From NCBI GenBank assembly GCA_046349875.1, contig JAXMBN010000013.1, positions 82,451 through 146,450 on the forward strand: DNA of 64,000 nucleotides, given 5' to 3'. Shown piece after piece: positions 18,187-26,802 of this stretch. A program made the translations under genes and the position numbers. Under the pieces are notes generated by a model, which worked only from the letters and a program-made list of their open reading frames with translations, made no database searches and was not told the origin of the DNA. The stretch comes from JAXMBN01 sp046349875 (lineage in GTDB: Bacteria > Planctomycetota > Planctomycetia > Pirellulales > Pirellulaceae). The first letter of the stretch is position 1, and every line of letters begins with the position of its first letter.

Positions 18187-19392
18187 ATGGATATTCACGA
18201 TTTGACTCGCGAATTGCAACTCACCAACGACAACAAGATCGTCATGCTCGTCGCAGACGGTCTTGGCGGGTTACCAATGGAGCCAGGTGGCAAGACCGAA
18301 CTCGAATCGGCCAACGTCCCCAACCTCAATCGATTGGCCACCAAGGGCGTGCAAGGGGCAAGCATTCCCGTGAAGCCAGGCATCGCACCCGGCAGCGGCC
18401 CAGGCCACCTTGGTTTGTTCGGCTATGACCCCATCAAGTACCAAATCGGTCGTGGCGCTTTGGAAGCGACGGGGATCGGATTGGATCTCCAGCCCAACGA
18501 TGTGGCCATTCGTTGCAACTTTTGCACGATCGATGCGGATGGCAAGATCGTCGATCGCCGCGCTGGCCGTATCAGCAGCGAAGAAAGCGCTCCCATCGCA
18601 ATCTCATTGCGTCAGATCAAGATTCCCGGAATCGAAATCATCATCGAACCGGTCAAAGAACACCGATTCGTAGTCGTCTTCCGTGGAGAAGGACTTGGGG
18701 GCAACGTCTCGGACACCGATCCTCAGAAAACGGGTGTTCCTGCACTCGATCCCGTCGGTCACGATGCCGCAAGCAAAAAGACAGCCGAGATCGCCAAGCA
18801 ATTCTTGGCTCAAGCGAAGGTGCTGTTAGCCAAAGAAAAGAAGGCGAACTTCCATACGATGCGTGGTTTCGCCTGCAAGCCAGCCTTGCCAACCTATAAA
18901 GAAGTCTATGGCCTCAAGGCTGCTGCCATTGCGGTCTATCCTATGTACAAAGGGCTTGCCAAACTGGTTGGGATGGATGTCATCGGCAAGGCATCATCGC
19001 TCGAAGAACAAATGGATGTGCTCGAACAATCGTGGAAAGACTACGACTTCTTCTTCATTCACTTCAAGTACACCGACAGCACTGGCGAAGACGGTAACTT
19101 CGCAGAAAAGGTCAAACGCATTGAAGAGCTCGATGCCATCCTTCCTCGAATCGAAAAGCTCAATCCATCCGTTATGATCGTCACCGGCGATCATAGCACT
19201 CCGAGCTATCTGAAGAGCCACTCCTGGCACCCAGTGCCAACGTTGCTCGTATCCGATTGCTGCCGTCCCGATCCACACAAGGCATTCAATGAGTCGACCT
19301 GCATCACCGGCGGTCTTGGCCACTTTGAAGCTCAGTACTTGATGACGATCGCCCTAGCCAACGCAGGACGGCTTGGAAAGTACGGCGCGTAG
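18187..19392 (+). CDS. apgM: 2,3-bisphosphoglycerate-independent phosphoglycerate mutase, archaeal type
   Basis: A 401-residue protein from ATG 18187, preceded by GGGAG at suitable spacing; an in-frame GTG or ATG further upstream gives a leader unlike the family. Landmarks are VADGLGGLP at the N-terminus (first metal site), then PGIAPGSGPGHLGLFGYDP (phosphoserine region), RCNFCTID, EHRFVVVFRG and the alkaline-phosphatase-fold metal motifs GDHSTPS and SHSWHPVP. The C-terminus GHFEAQYLMTIALANAGR is typical of ApgM. It interconverts 3- and 2-phosphoglycerate in glycolysis. Its last 89 bases overlap the convergent HTTM gene. Confidence 0.93.
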   Translation: MDIHDLTRELQLTNDNKIVMLVADGLGGLPMEPGGKTELESANVPNLNRLATKGVQGASIPVKPGIAPGSGPGHLGLFGYDPIKYQIGRGALEATGIGLDLQPNDVAIRCNFCTIDADGKIVDRRAGRISSEESAPIAISLRQIKIPGIEIIIEPVKEHRFVVVFRGEGLGGNVSDTDPQKTGVPALDPVGHDAASKKTAEIAKQFLAQAKVLLAKEKKANFHTMRGFACKPALPTYKEVYGLKAAAIAVYPMYKGLAKLVGMDVIGKASSLEEQMDVLEQSWKDYDFFFIHFKYTDSTGEDGNFAEKVKRIEELDAILPRIEKLNPSVMIVTGDHSTPSYLKSHSWHPVPTLLVSDCCRPDPHKAFNESTCITGGLGHFEAQYLMTIALANAGRLGKYGA

Positions 19393-20287
19393 TTTCAGGA
19401 TCGATGAATGCCGCGTTGGCTACGATCATCATCGAACCAAAGGTGATCATACCCAAGAACATGGCGATTCCCAAATGCACCATCAAGGCCATGGCTAACG
19501 TCCATGGCCTTGTTGCTTTAGGCCACACCGTGGCGCAGTAAAACGTTTCCCAAAACAAAGTGGCATGCGTCAGGAATGCCGTCATCGTTGGATAGCGTCC
19601 AATCCAGGTGAGATCAAGCGATTGATATTCGTAACTCGCGGCTGCAAACCACAGTGCCGAACCATCCCACCACATATCCCCACGCAGCTTGCTAATCCCG
19701 CCGAACAAATACACGATGCATAGATGCAACTGCATCGATCGCGTCGCGATGGTGTTCCATGCATCGGGTCTCGATGCCGGAAACAAAAACGATGCAGGAC
19801 GGTTCGTGCGATCTCTCCACCAAGCATCCCAAGACCATTCTGCCCCACAGACCGACACCATCAAATACATCGATAGCATCATCACGACTTGATCGAGCCC
19901 AAAGAGCAGCCCCGTCATTCGGTGGCAGACCATCAACGTCATGAACCACACCAAGGGAATAACCAATCGCGTTCCCATGCCGATCGCCATCGCTAACGAT
20001 GCCAAGATCGCGATCACCTGATGAAGCGTAAGCAGTGGTACCGATTCGACATACCACAAGTAGCTCCACTTGTATCGTTGAACATGTAACGATCGAATCG
20101 TCTCACCATCGATCCAAGCATCAGGTCCCATGAAGGCGGCAACATCGTAGAGCCATACCGCATGAACATAGGCCAACATCAATCCTGTGGCGATTCGAAT
20201 TGCAGCCAAAGTATGAGCGGAACTAGGATGAAACCAAAATCGATTCCATGCATCCCACGCATGATGTAAGGCGGTTCCCAAACTCAT
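19304..20287 (-). CDS. HTTM-domain integral membrane protein (vitamin K carboxylase-like)
   Basis: A 327-residue protein with six or seven hydrophobic helices. Recognisable HTTM features are RIATGLMLAYVHAVWLYDV near the N-terminus, QLHLCIVYLFGGISKLRGDMWWDGSALW (positions about 186-213) and WETFYCATVWPKATRPW. It is much shorter than gamma-glutamyl carboxylase and has no lumenal C-terminal domain. Its true reaction is unknown; relatives are described as lipid-linked membrane enzymes. It overlaps its upstream partner (20284-21213) by four bases, so translation is coupled. Its 3' end runs 89 bases into the apgM coding sequence on the other strand. Confidence 0.82.
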   Translation of the reverse strand: MSLGTALHHAWDAWNRFWFHPSSAHTLAAIRIATGLMLAYVHAVWLYDVAAFMGPDAWIDGETIRSLHVQRYKWSYLWYVESVPLLTLHQVIAILASLAMAIGMGTRLVIPLVWFMTLMVCHRMTGLLFGLDQVVMMLSMYLMVSVCGAEWSWDAWWRDRTNRPASFLFPASRPDAWNTIATRSMQLHLCIVYLFGGISKLRGDMWWDGSALWFAAASYEYQSLDLTWIGRYPTMTAFLTHATLFWETFYCATVWPKATRPWTLAMALMVHLGIAMFLGMITFGSMMIVANAAFIDPETTRRTFQAVLRWLGRSSSSTELQSGQDRR

Positions 20288-21213
20288 GGTTGTTTGCTTT
20301 CCGAAGTTGGAACACTCTTGGGAACGAGAAAGATCTCTTCAGGCATCGGCGTGGATACGCCTCCTTGGGAATCGCGAACCGCAGGAACATTCATTGGCGG
20401 TCGTAGAGGCGGCACAACTTTTATCGACTCCTGCCCCGGCCCCGCACTCTTGGCATCGCGCTCTTGTAGGGACTCCGGAACCACATCATAAAGCCGTTTG
20501 TCGGTCAACTTCCAACCTTGTTGCAATACTTGCACTTCGTTTGGCAACTGATGTTCGATCCTACGCAAACCAACTTCCGAAGTAGGAAACCGACTCTTGA
20601 GATGTTTGACGATCGAACCTTGAATCTGAAGATATCGGTTCAATTCAGCTCGCCATTCGCGATCGATCACAGGGTTCTCTTTGGCTTCAATCGGTTGGTC
20701 TGTCCACGCGTGTGCATTGTGGTAGAACTCGGAAAGCATAAAGTGGCGATGGTAAAAGAGCCGTGGCCAATGGACTCGTTTATCCGGAAAGACCAAGATC
20801 TGCTTTTCGCCATTCCCAATGGAAGGAATGGAAGATGTACCCTGCGAGCTTCCAGAAGTCATGTCATTAGTATTCTTGCTGTCAGCGGTCATAGAAGTCG
20901 CGGTCATAGGAGTTATCGTGCACTCCACCAAATGATTGGGACCAGGATTGGGTGCAAAGAAGAAATATCCATGGTCGAGATAAAGCATGTCGACATAGGG
21001 TCCAAGCGTACTTCGAATCCAAGCAACATCGGCTCCAAAAGGCCGAACGCCGGAACGCGAGAACATCGACATGGGTTCGACCAAGAGCGCTATGACGTGA
21101 ATGCTGACGAGCAGACTGAGCACGATCCGTTTGCGTGTCGACCAAGTGGCTGGTGAAGGTACTTCAGTACCTGGACTCTTGCTTCTCGACTCTTTTTGCA
21201 ACTTCATGACCAT
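20284..21213 (-). CDS. HTTM-associated membrane-anchored protein of unknown function
   Basis: A 309-residue protein with a basic Ser-rich N-terminus, one membrane helix (about residues 29-46, IVLSLLVSIHVIALLVEP) and an extracytoplasmic remainder. The conserved-looking segment YLDHGYFFFAPNPGPNHLVE (78-97) is the landmark I associate with partners of planctomycete HTTM genes. FPDKRVHWPRLFYHRHFMLSEF follows; a Ser/Thr-rich insert sits between them, and the C-terminus is Pro-rich. No catalytic motif is recognisable. It lies directly upstream of, and overlaps, the HTTM gene by ATGA, so the two form a unit. The name is by association only. Confidence 0.7.
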   Translation of the reverse strand: MVMKLQKESRSKSPGTEVPSPATWSTRKRIVLSLLVSIHVIALLVEPMSMFSRSGVRPFGADVAWIRSTLGPYVDMLYLDHGYFFFAPNPGPNHLVECTITPMTATSMTADSKNTNDMTSGSSQGTSSIPSIGNGEKQILVFPDKRVHWPRLFYHRHFMLSEFYHNAHAWTDQPIEAKENPVIDREWRAELNRYLQIQGSIVKHLKSRFPTSEVGLRRIEHQLPNEVQVLQQGWKLTDKRLYDVVPESLQERDAKSAGPGQESIKVVPPLRPPMNVPAVRDSQGGVSTPMPEEIFLVPKSVPTSESKQP

Positions 21214-21235
21214 TTTCTAGGATGTGCTCGCGCCA

Positions 21236-21277
21236 TAAAAAAACCCCCGTCTGCTAAGCGTAGCAGACGAGGGTTTT
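21236..21277 (-). terminator. Rho-independent terminator after TIGR03000 gene
   Basis: A strong hairpin. Read on the minus strand, CCCTCGTCTGCT, a 6-base loop and AGCAGACGGGGG are followed by TTTTTTT. An A-run on the other side also gives it some bidirectional character, but the adjacent upstream transcript ending here is the TIGR03000 gene. Confidence 0.93.
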
Positions 21278-21306
21278 GGCTCAAAGAGAGTTCGAGAACT
21301 CTTGCG

Positions 21307-22419
21307 TCACTTCACCGCAAGCGTATCCGTCTCGGCCTTCTTGGCATCAAAATCGAAGGTCAATTCGAGCTGATCTCCACCGATCAAGCGAATGACTTGC
21401 TCTTTGGTCTTGCCTTCGTAACTTACAAGAATGCGATAATCGTCCCAAGCTTCCCCTTCTTTGAGATTCTTGGTGCGATAGGTTCGAAGGTCACCTTCGG
21501 TCTTGGTTTCATTACCAGCCAAAACAACCTTGGCTCCTTCGGGAACCCGAAGTGTCAACGCAGTGTCGACCGATTGTGCTGCTGGAACCAAGGCAAAGCT
21601 GAGTTGGTCCGATTGTCCGCCATTCAATACCACCGATTTCACATCGGATACTGGCTTGCCATCGCGGATGACTTCGGCGCGAATTTCAAAGCGGTACGTG
21701 CTTCCCGCATCCACACCCCGACTTACGAAGTGACGTACTTCGCCAGTGCTAGTCGTTGGGTTGCCGTTGACAAATACCTTGGCATCTTCGGGAACGCTGA
21801 CGGTCAAATGAATTTCGTCGTTGTTCACTTGGGCCGAAGCGGTGAGATTTGGCTTGGCTGCCGAATACGCGATCGAGTTCGATACGGAACCGTAGCTGCC
21901 AACGGTGTATCCACCGGTGCTGCCATAGCTGGAATGCAGTACGCCGCCGGATGATCCTCCGGAACTTCCACCCGAGGAACCATAACCCACGCTGTAACCG
22001 CCGCTGCTACCGCCCGACGAGCCATAGCTGCTAACGGAATAACCGCCGCTGCTGCCGCCGCTGGAACCGTACGAGTAGGCTACGTAACCACCTGAAGACC
22101 CGCCCGAAGAACCACCGCTGCTGCCGCCGTGCCAAGCGTGATGTCGATGATGAATCGCATGAAGATGGCTTCCGATGTGGCCCAGAACGCGTCGGACTGG
22201 CCCTACGTGTCCACCGCTCGAACCGTACCCGCCAGACGATCCGTTGCCACCAGACGATCCGTAACCGCCCGAGGACCCATAGCCTCCAGACGATCCGTAT
22301 CCACCCGATGAACCGTAGTAACCACCTGATGAGCCCCAACCCGCGTCAGCGCTCGGCGCCAAGGCGATTGCTAAGGCCACACCGACGGCAACCAACAAAG
22401 ATTGTTGAAGCTTCTTCAT
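21307..22419 (-). CDS. Secreted Gly/Ser-rich protein with two TIGR03000 domains
   Basis: A 370-residue protein from ATG 22419, with a clean signal peptide (KKLQQSLLVAVGVALAIAL then APSADA). The mature N-terminal half is low complexity: repeated GSSGGY units, a His-rich island (HAIHHRHHAWHGGSSGG) and more GSSGGS/GSSGGY repeats. The C-terminal half has two beta-rich TIGR03000 repeats. Each has a VPEDAKVFVNGNPT or VPEGAKVVLAGNETK strand and an RHF/RTY-xxR turn. They end in charged strands such as TYRFEIRAEV. TIGR03000 is known only from planctomycetes. The layout suggests a cell-surface or matrix protein. It is monocistronic, with its own terminator. Confidence 0.9.
   Translation of the reverse strand: MKKLQQSLLVAVGVALAIALAPSADAGWGSSGGYYGSSGGYGSSGGYGSSGGYGSSGGNGSSGGYGSSGGHVGPVRRVLGHIGSHLHAIHHRHHAWHGGSSGGSSGGSSGGYVAYSYGSSGGSSGGYSVSSYGSSGGSSGGYSVGYGSSGGSSGGSSGGVLHSSYGSTGGYTVGSYGSVSNSIAYSAAKPNLTASAQVNNDEIHLTVSVPEDAKVFVNGNPTTSTGEVRHFVSRGVDAGSTYRFEIRAEVIRDGKPVSDVKSVVLNGGQSDQLSFALVPAAQSVDTALTLRVPEGAKVVLAGNETKTEGDLRTYRTKNLKEGEAWDDYRILVSYEGKTKEQVIRLIGGDQLELTFDFDAKKAETDTLAVK
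22045..22330. repeat. In-gene tandem repeats coding GSSGG units
   Basis: Within the TIGR03000 gene the DNA repeats imperfect 15-21 base units (for example CCGTATCCACC/CCGTAACCGCC variants separated by CGAGGA or AGACGAT). They encode Gly-Ser-Ser-Gly-Gly-Tyr. A non-repetitive His-coding block at about 22115-22170 interrupts the array. Such tracts are prone to copy-number change. Confidence 0.8.
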
Positions 22420-22590
22420 TGCTTCTTGCCCCCCTATTCGACCCATATCCCAAGAATCCAACCTGCCAAAACTCCTCTGACAGCGTTAACCATAAAGATA
22501 GCTTCACTGCCCCCTCGATCAAGCAGATTAGGCAAGATTTGACGAATAGAAAAAAGGGACTGACTGCACAACACACACAACCGAGCCTCT

Positions 22591-22653
22591 AAAACCCCTT
22601 CCACAGAAGGGTTTTACATAAAAAAAGCCACTCCAATTTCTGGGAGTGGCTTT
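22591..22653 (-). terminator. Tandem hairpins ending the efp transcript
   Basis: Two successive hairpins. On the minus strand the first is GCCACTCC, loop, GGAGTGGC followed by seven T (22620-22653), an ideal rho-independent terminator 28 bases past the efp stop. The second is AAAACCCTTC, TGTG, GAAGGGGTTTT (22591-22615). Confidence 0.92.
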
Positions 22654-22680
22654 CTCAAATGCAAAATTCATCGATCAGAA

Positions 22681-23250
22681 TCAGTTACTAACTCGCTCCA
22701 CGTACTCGCCAGTACGAGTGTCGATCTTGATGACATTGCCTTCCTTGATGAATCCAGGGACGATGAACTCGCCACCGGTTTCGGTCTTAGCCGGCTTGGT
22801 TACGTTGGTCGCCGTATCGCCCTTGGCTCCAGGATCGCACTCGGTTACCAACAATTCGACGTGGTTGGGTGGTGCCATGGTGATGGGGTTCCCATTGAAG
22901 AGCACCATGCTGCAAACCATGCCTTCTTTGAGATATTTCCAGGCATCATCGACTTGGCTATCGCTGAGTTCGAACTGCTCATAGGTGGAATTGTCCATGA
23001 ACACGAACGTTTCCCCCTGGCGATAGAGGTATTGGGTTTGAATTTCTTCGACGTCGGCGGCTTCAAGTTCATCTCCACCTTTGTATGTCCGGTCCAAAAC
23101 GGTGTTGCGAACCAGATTCTTCAATTTGCACTTGTAAAGCGCATTGCCTTTACCTGGTTTGACGAAGTTCATTTCCGTCATCAGATAGGGTTCGCCGTCG
23201 ATTTGAACTTTGATGCCCTTTTTGAAATCGCTTGTTTTGTAGGTTCCCAC
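22681..23250 (-). CDS. efp: Elongation factor P
   Basis: A 189-residue protein from the GTG at 23250, preceded by GGCGAGAAG. The frame is open up to 23439, but the extra 63 residues are not EF-P, and 189 matches the family. Three beta domains are visible: the KOW-like N-terminal domain with KPGKGNALYKCKLKN, the OB domain (YLYRQGETFVFMDNSTYEQF) and the C-terminal OB domain ending in GEFIVPGFIKEGNVIKIDTRTGEYVERV. The tip loop has Lys34, the residue that is beta-lysylated in EF-P of the EpmAB type, so post-translational modification is expected. The divergent gene encodes EpmB. EF-P relieves ribosome stalling at polyproline motifs. A stem-loop lies in the 5' leader. Confidence 0.95.
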   Translation of the reverse strand: MGTYKTSDFKKGIKVQIDGEPYLMTEMNFVKPGKGNALYKCKLKNLVRNTVLDRTYKGGDELEAADVEEIQTQYLYRQGETFVFMDNSTYEQFELSDSQVDDAWKYLKEGMVCSMVLFNGNPITMAPPNHVELLVTECDPGAKGDTATNVTKPAKTETGGEFIVPGFIKEGNVIKIDTRTGEYVERVSN

Positions 23251-23281
23251 AACAGTCTTCTCGCCAACGAGTAACAATTTT

Positions 23282-23310
23282 GAGCAACTGCGTTTTTTTA
23301 CGCCCTGCTC
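23282..23310 (-). promoter_or_regulatory. Possible 5'-leader hairpin of efp
   Basis: On the minus strand, 32 bases before the GTG start, GAGCA..GCGT, an A6 loop and ACGC..TGCTC form a bulged hairpin. No known riboswitch class was recognised. It may be only incidental structure. Confidence 0.3.
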
Positions 23311-23468
23311 GTCCGAACGAACTGAGGTTAAGCTTATTTGGGGCGAGATTTTAACGGTTGCAGACGATTCTGTCGAAGCCAGTTTTGCTCTGTTTGCTGC
23401 CGAATGTTGCGGTTTGCCCTGATCTTTTGGTCCTCGCAACCCCTTCCGATGCTTGGAATTCCGAATTC

Positions 23469-24467
23469 ATGACACCGAATGCGTTGCTCACAAGACCCGA
23501 ATCTGGTTGGCAGGGATCGCTGCGACGGGCCGCGCGTTCGATGGACCAAATACTGGAATACACCGGGATCCCACGGACGAGCGTGTCGGGGTTGGACCGA
23601 AGCGATTTCCCTGCCTTCGCGACGCTTGAATATTTGGATCGCGTGGAACGTGGCAACGCCGCTGACCCCCTTTTGCTGCAAGTACTTCCCCTAGAACAGG
23701 AACGTGCCCCCTCCCAATGGTCTCTCGACCCCGTCGGTGATCGAAACTCGGAGGTTGTTCCAGGGCTGCTTCACAAATATGCGGGACGCATGCTCATGGT
23801 TCTGACCGGAGCCTGTGCTGTTCATTGCCGCTATTGCTTCCGACAACACTTCCCTTACTCCGAGATTCCCAAGTCGGTCAAGGAATGGGAAGGAGCACTC
23901 GACCACATTCGTCGCGATCCATCCATTCAAGAAGTTTTGCTTTCCGGTGGCGATCCCTTGATGATTGTGGATGAAAAACTGGAGTGGTTAGTAGAACAAT
24001 TGGACGGTATCCCTCACCTCCGCCGGCTACGCATTCATACCCGACTCCCTATCATGATTCCATCGCGCGTTCAAGAAACGATGCTGCGATGGTTGCAGTC
24101 CACACGATTAAGCAAATGGATCGTTCTTCATGTCAATCATCCTCACGAAATCGACGAAGCAGTAACACAAGCGATCGAACGATTGAAGCATGCCGGCTGC
24201 CAATTGCTCAATCAATCCGTGCTTCTTCAAGGTATCAACGACGATGTGACAACTCTCGTTCGGCTCAGTGAACGACTGCTCGATGTTGGAGTCATGCCGT
24301 ACTATTTGCATCAGCTCGATCCCGTCCGCGGTGCGGCCCATTTTGAAGTCGATGAAAATCGAGGCCGTCATCTTGTGGAAGAGATGCGTCGCATGTTGCC
24401 GGGCTATGGTGTCCCGCTTTATGTTCGCGAGATCCCTGGCCAACCTCACAAGACTCCTCTAACGTGA
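23469..24467 (+). CDS. epmB: EF-P beta-lysylation protein EpmB (radical SAM lysine 2,3-aminomutase)
   Basis: A 332-residue protein from ATG 23469; a TTG at 23358 is possible, but 332 is close to the length of the E. coli protein as I remember it. The radical SAM cluster CAVHCRYCFRQHFPYSE has Cys116, Cys120 and Cys123 in CxxxCxxC form, followed by VLLSGGDPLM, IHTRLPI, LNQSVLLQGIND and MPYYLHQLDPVRGAAHF. These fit EpmB rather than generic KamA. The C-terminus ends in REIPGQPHKTPL, without the long PLP-domain tail of KamA. It converts alpha-lysine to (R)-beta-lysine for attachment to EF-P Lys34. It is divergent from efp with about 218 bases between, so the two are likely co-regulated. No epmA is in view. 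Confidence 0.9.
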   Translation: MTPNALLTRPESGWQGSLRRAARSMDQILEYTGIPRTSVSGLDRSDFPAFATLEYLDRVERGNAADPLLLQVLPLEQERAPSQWSLDPVGDRNSEVVPGLLHKYAGRMLMVLTGACAVHCRYCFRQHFPYSEIPKSVKEWEGALDHIRRDPSIQEVLLSGGDPLMIVDEKLEWLVEQLDGIPHLRRLRIHTRLPIMIPSRVQETMLRWLQSTRLSKWIVLHVNHPHEIDEAVTQAIERLKHAGCQLLNQSVLLQGINDDVTTLVRLSERLLDVGVMPYYLHQLDPVRGAAHFEVDENRGRHLVEEMRRMLPGYGVPLYVREIPGQPHKTPLT

Positions 24468-24506
24468 TCACCTTGGGTGATTGGGAAGCATGCGAGGTAC
24501 GGGCGT

Positions 24507-26552
24507 ATGTCCGATGAACTGACCATCGACAAGATAATCGGACCGGGTGGAAGCATTGCCCGTCGAATCCCAGCCTACGAACATCGCTCGCAGCAGATTC
24601 AGATGGCAGAGGCCATCGAAGCAGCATTGTTTGATCGAAAACATCTGGTGGTAGAAGCGGGTACGGGTGTAGGAAAAAGTTTTGCGTACCTCGTCCCGGC
24701 CATACTCTATGCCACAGCAAGTGAAGGGGCGATGGAATCCGCGCCCTCCAGCGATGACGACGAGGAATCCGATTCAGAACATCGGCAACGTCGAATCATC
24801 GTGAGCACACATACGATCAGTCTCCAAGAACAATTGATCGCCAAAGACCTTCCTTTGCTCAATGCAGTGATTCCTCGCGAATTCACTTCGGTATTGGTCA
24901 AAGGTCGAAGCAATTACATCAGTTTACGCCGATTGGAGCTCGCCAAGAGTCGAGCGGTCGGATTGCTCTCGTCTGAAAACGAGTTCGATCAGTTGCAAGC
25001 CATTGACCAATGGTCGCAAACCACCGCCGATGGTTCCAAGAGCACGCTCTCCTTCAATCCGATGGCCTCCGTATGGGATGAGGTGGCAAGCGATACGAGC
25101 AACTGCTTGGGCAAGAAGTGCAAAACCTACGAAGCTTGCTATTACTATCGTGCACGCCGCCGGATGCGCAACGCGCAGATCCTCGTTGTCAATCATGCTC
25201 TTTTCTTCACCGATCTTGCGCTTCGACAGCAAAATGCGCAGATCCTTCCCGACTATGATGCCGTCGTTTTCGACGAATGCCATACGTTAGAATCGGTTGC
25301 GAGCGAACATCTGGGATTATCGATCGGGACGGGGCAAATCGATTACACATTGAGAAAACTCTACAATCCGCGAACCGACAAAGGCCTCCTTCAAACCTTG
25401 GGCCTTAAGACGTTATCCAAACAATGTTACGAGATCTATGAAGCCCTCGACGAATTCGTCATCGACTTGACCGGTTGGTTTGAAATGCAACGATCGACCA
25501 ATGGTCGCGTCCATTCCAAAAACATTGTCAACGAACGTGTTTCAAAACGAATGACGACGCTTGCAGACGAACTTGGCCGTTATGGAACCAATCACAAGAA
25601 TGCCAACGTGCGGCAAGACATGAAGTCCGCCGAAGGAAGGCTCAAGGCACTTGCTGAAGGCATTCGCAGTTGGCTTGATCAATCGCTAAGTGAATCGGTC
25701 TATTGGATTGAGCGTATCAAAAGCAGAGTGGGCCAGCGCATCCTTCTTAAGTCTTCACCGATCGATGTCGCTCCGGCCTTGCGATCCATGCTCTTTCAGA
25801 AAGTTCCGTCGGTCATCCTTACGAGCGCCACGTTATCGACGGGACGCGAAGATGGTTTCCATTTCTTTCAAGCTCGCGTTGGTGCGACCGGTACGCAGAG
25901 CATGCAATTGGGTAGCCCGTTCCACTATCAAGACCAAGCCGAATTGATCTTGATGAAGGATCTTCCCGATCCTAGCGAACGAGAGAAGTACGAATCGCAA
26001 CTTCCTAAGATCATTCAACACTATGTTGGGCTCACCGATGGACACGCCTTCGTGCTGTTTACGAGCTTTGACTTGCTCAAGAAAACCGCTGCGGCCTTAC
26101 AGCCGTGGATGCAGCAGATGAATCTGGCAACCTATAGCCAAGCGGATGGAACACCCCGAGGCCAACTGCTCGATGCCTTCAAAGCCCAACCTCGCGGAAT
26201 TCTCTTCGGCACGGATTCGTTTTGGCAAGGGGTCGATGTTCCTGGCAATGCGCTGACCAATGTCATCATCACGAAGCTCCCATTCGCGGTCCCCGATCAT
26301 CCGCTACTGGAGGCTCGCCTAGAAGCGATTCGCGCTGCGGGTGGCAATCCCTTTCGCGATTATCAACTCCCCGAAGCCGTGATCAAAATGCGGCAAGGAT
26401 TTGGGCGATTGATCCGAACCGCTCACGATTCAGGATTGGTCGTCGTTACCGACCCTCGCATGATCACAAAGCCCTATGGCAAGGTATTTTTGGATGCCCT
26501 TCCCGATTGTCGCGTGAGCTATGTTTCAGCACGACGTTGGATGGACTCGTAA
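24507..26552 (+). CDS. DinG/YoaA-type ATP-dependent DNA helicase (XPD family)
   Basis: A 681-residue SF2 helicase from ATG 24507 (GAGG nine bases before); a GTG at 24477 is an alternative. It has a Q-motif-like region AYEHRSQQIQMAEAIE, Walker A EAGTGVGKS (50-58), motif Ia VSTHTISLQEQL, the Walker B variant FDECHTLE, ILTSATLSTG, FVLFTSFDLL and the motif VI region MRQGFGRLIR. Three cysteines, C200, C205 and C211 (NCLGKKC..YEAC), match the last three Fe-S ligands of DinG. The usual first Cys after KGRSNY is Ser (KGRSNYIS). Acidic residues 80-92 form a short insert. It unwinds damaged or structured DNA 5'-3'. It starts 39 bases after epmB on the same strand. Confidence 0.88.
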   Translation: MSDELTIDKIIGPGGSIARRIPAYEHRSQQIQMAEAIEAALFDRKHLVVEAGTGVGKSFAYLVPAILYATASEGAMESAPSSDDDEESDSEHRQRRIIVSTHTISLQEQLIAKDLPLLNAVIPREFTSVLVKGRSNYISLRRLELAKSRAVGLLSSENEFDQLQAIDQWSQTTADGSKSTLSFNPMASVWDEVASDTSNCLGKKCKTYEACYYYRARRRMRNAQILVVNHALFFTDLALRQQNAQILPDYDAVVFDECHTLESVASEHLGLSIGTGQIDYTLRKLYNPRTDKGLLQTLGLKTLSKQCYEIYEALDEFVIDLTGWFEMQRSTNGRVHSKNIVNERVSKRMTTLADELGRYGTNHKNANVRQDMKSAEGRLKALAEGIRSWLDQSLSESVYWIERIKSRVGQRILLKSSPIDVAPALRSMLFQKVPSVILTSATLSTGREDGFHFFQARVGATGTQSMQLGSPFHYQDQAELILMKDLPDPSEREKYESQLPKIIQHYVGLTDGHAFVLFTSFDLLKKTAAALQPWMQQMNLATYSQADGTPRGQLLDAFKAQPRGILFGTDSFWQGVDVPGNALTNVIITKLPFAVPDHPLLEARLEAIRAAGGNPFRDYQLPEAVIKMRQGFGRLIRTAHDSGLVVVTDPRMITKPYGKVFLDALPDCRVSYVSARRWMDS

Positions 26553-26802
26553 TCATTGCAACTGATTGCTGATGCACCCTTTGCGATTTGTCGTTTTCCG
26601 CGAGAAACCTGCATTCTTTTGAAAGGAAGTCATTGCACTTCTTTGAAACGAGGGGATGCAAAGGACTGCACCATTCAAGCCTTACAAACGCCACGTCCGT
26701 TTTCTCAAGGGATTTTTCTTTGTAGTTCGTTTCGTACGGTACACGGCGAGGCGTTCGTCATGACATACCTCCCCAGGAACTCGTTACATCAAGGAGTCTC
26801 CT

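Noticed and set aside
22045..22330. CRISPR-like repeat array
   Set aside because: The repeats are short, imperfect, contiguous and encode GSSGG units in an open gene. There are no spacers.
22681..23439. A longer EF-P reading frame beginning at 23439
   Set aside because: The additional 63 residues do not resemble EF-P and would run into the region of the divergent epmB gene. GTG 23250 has a ribosome site and gives the family length.
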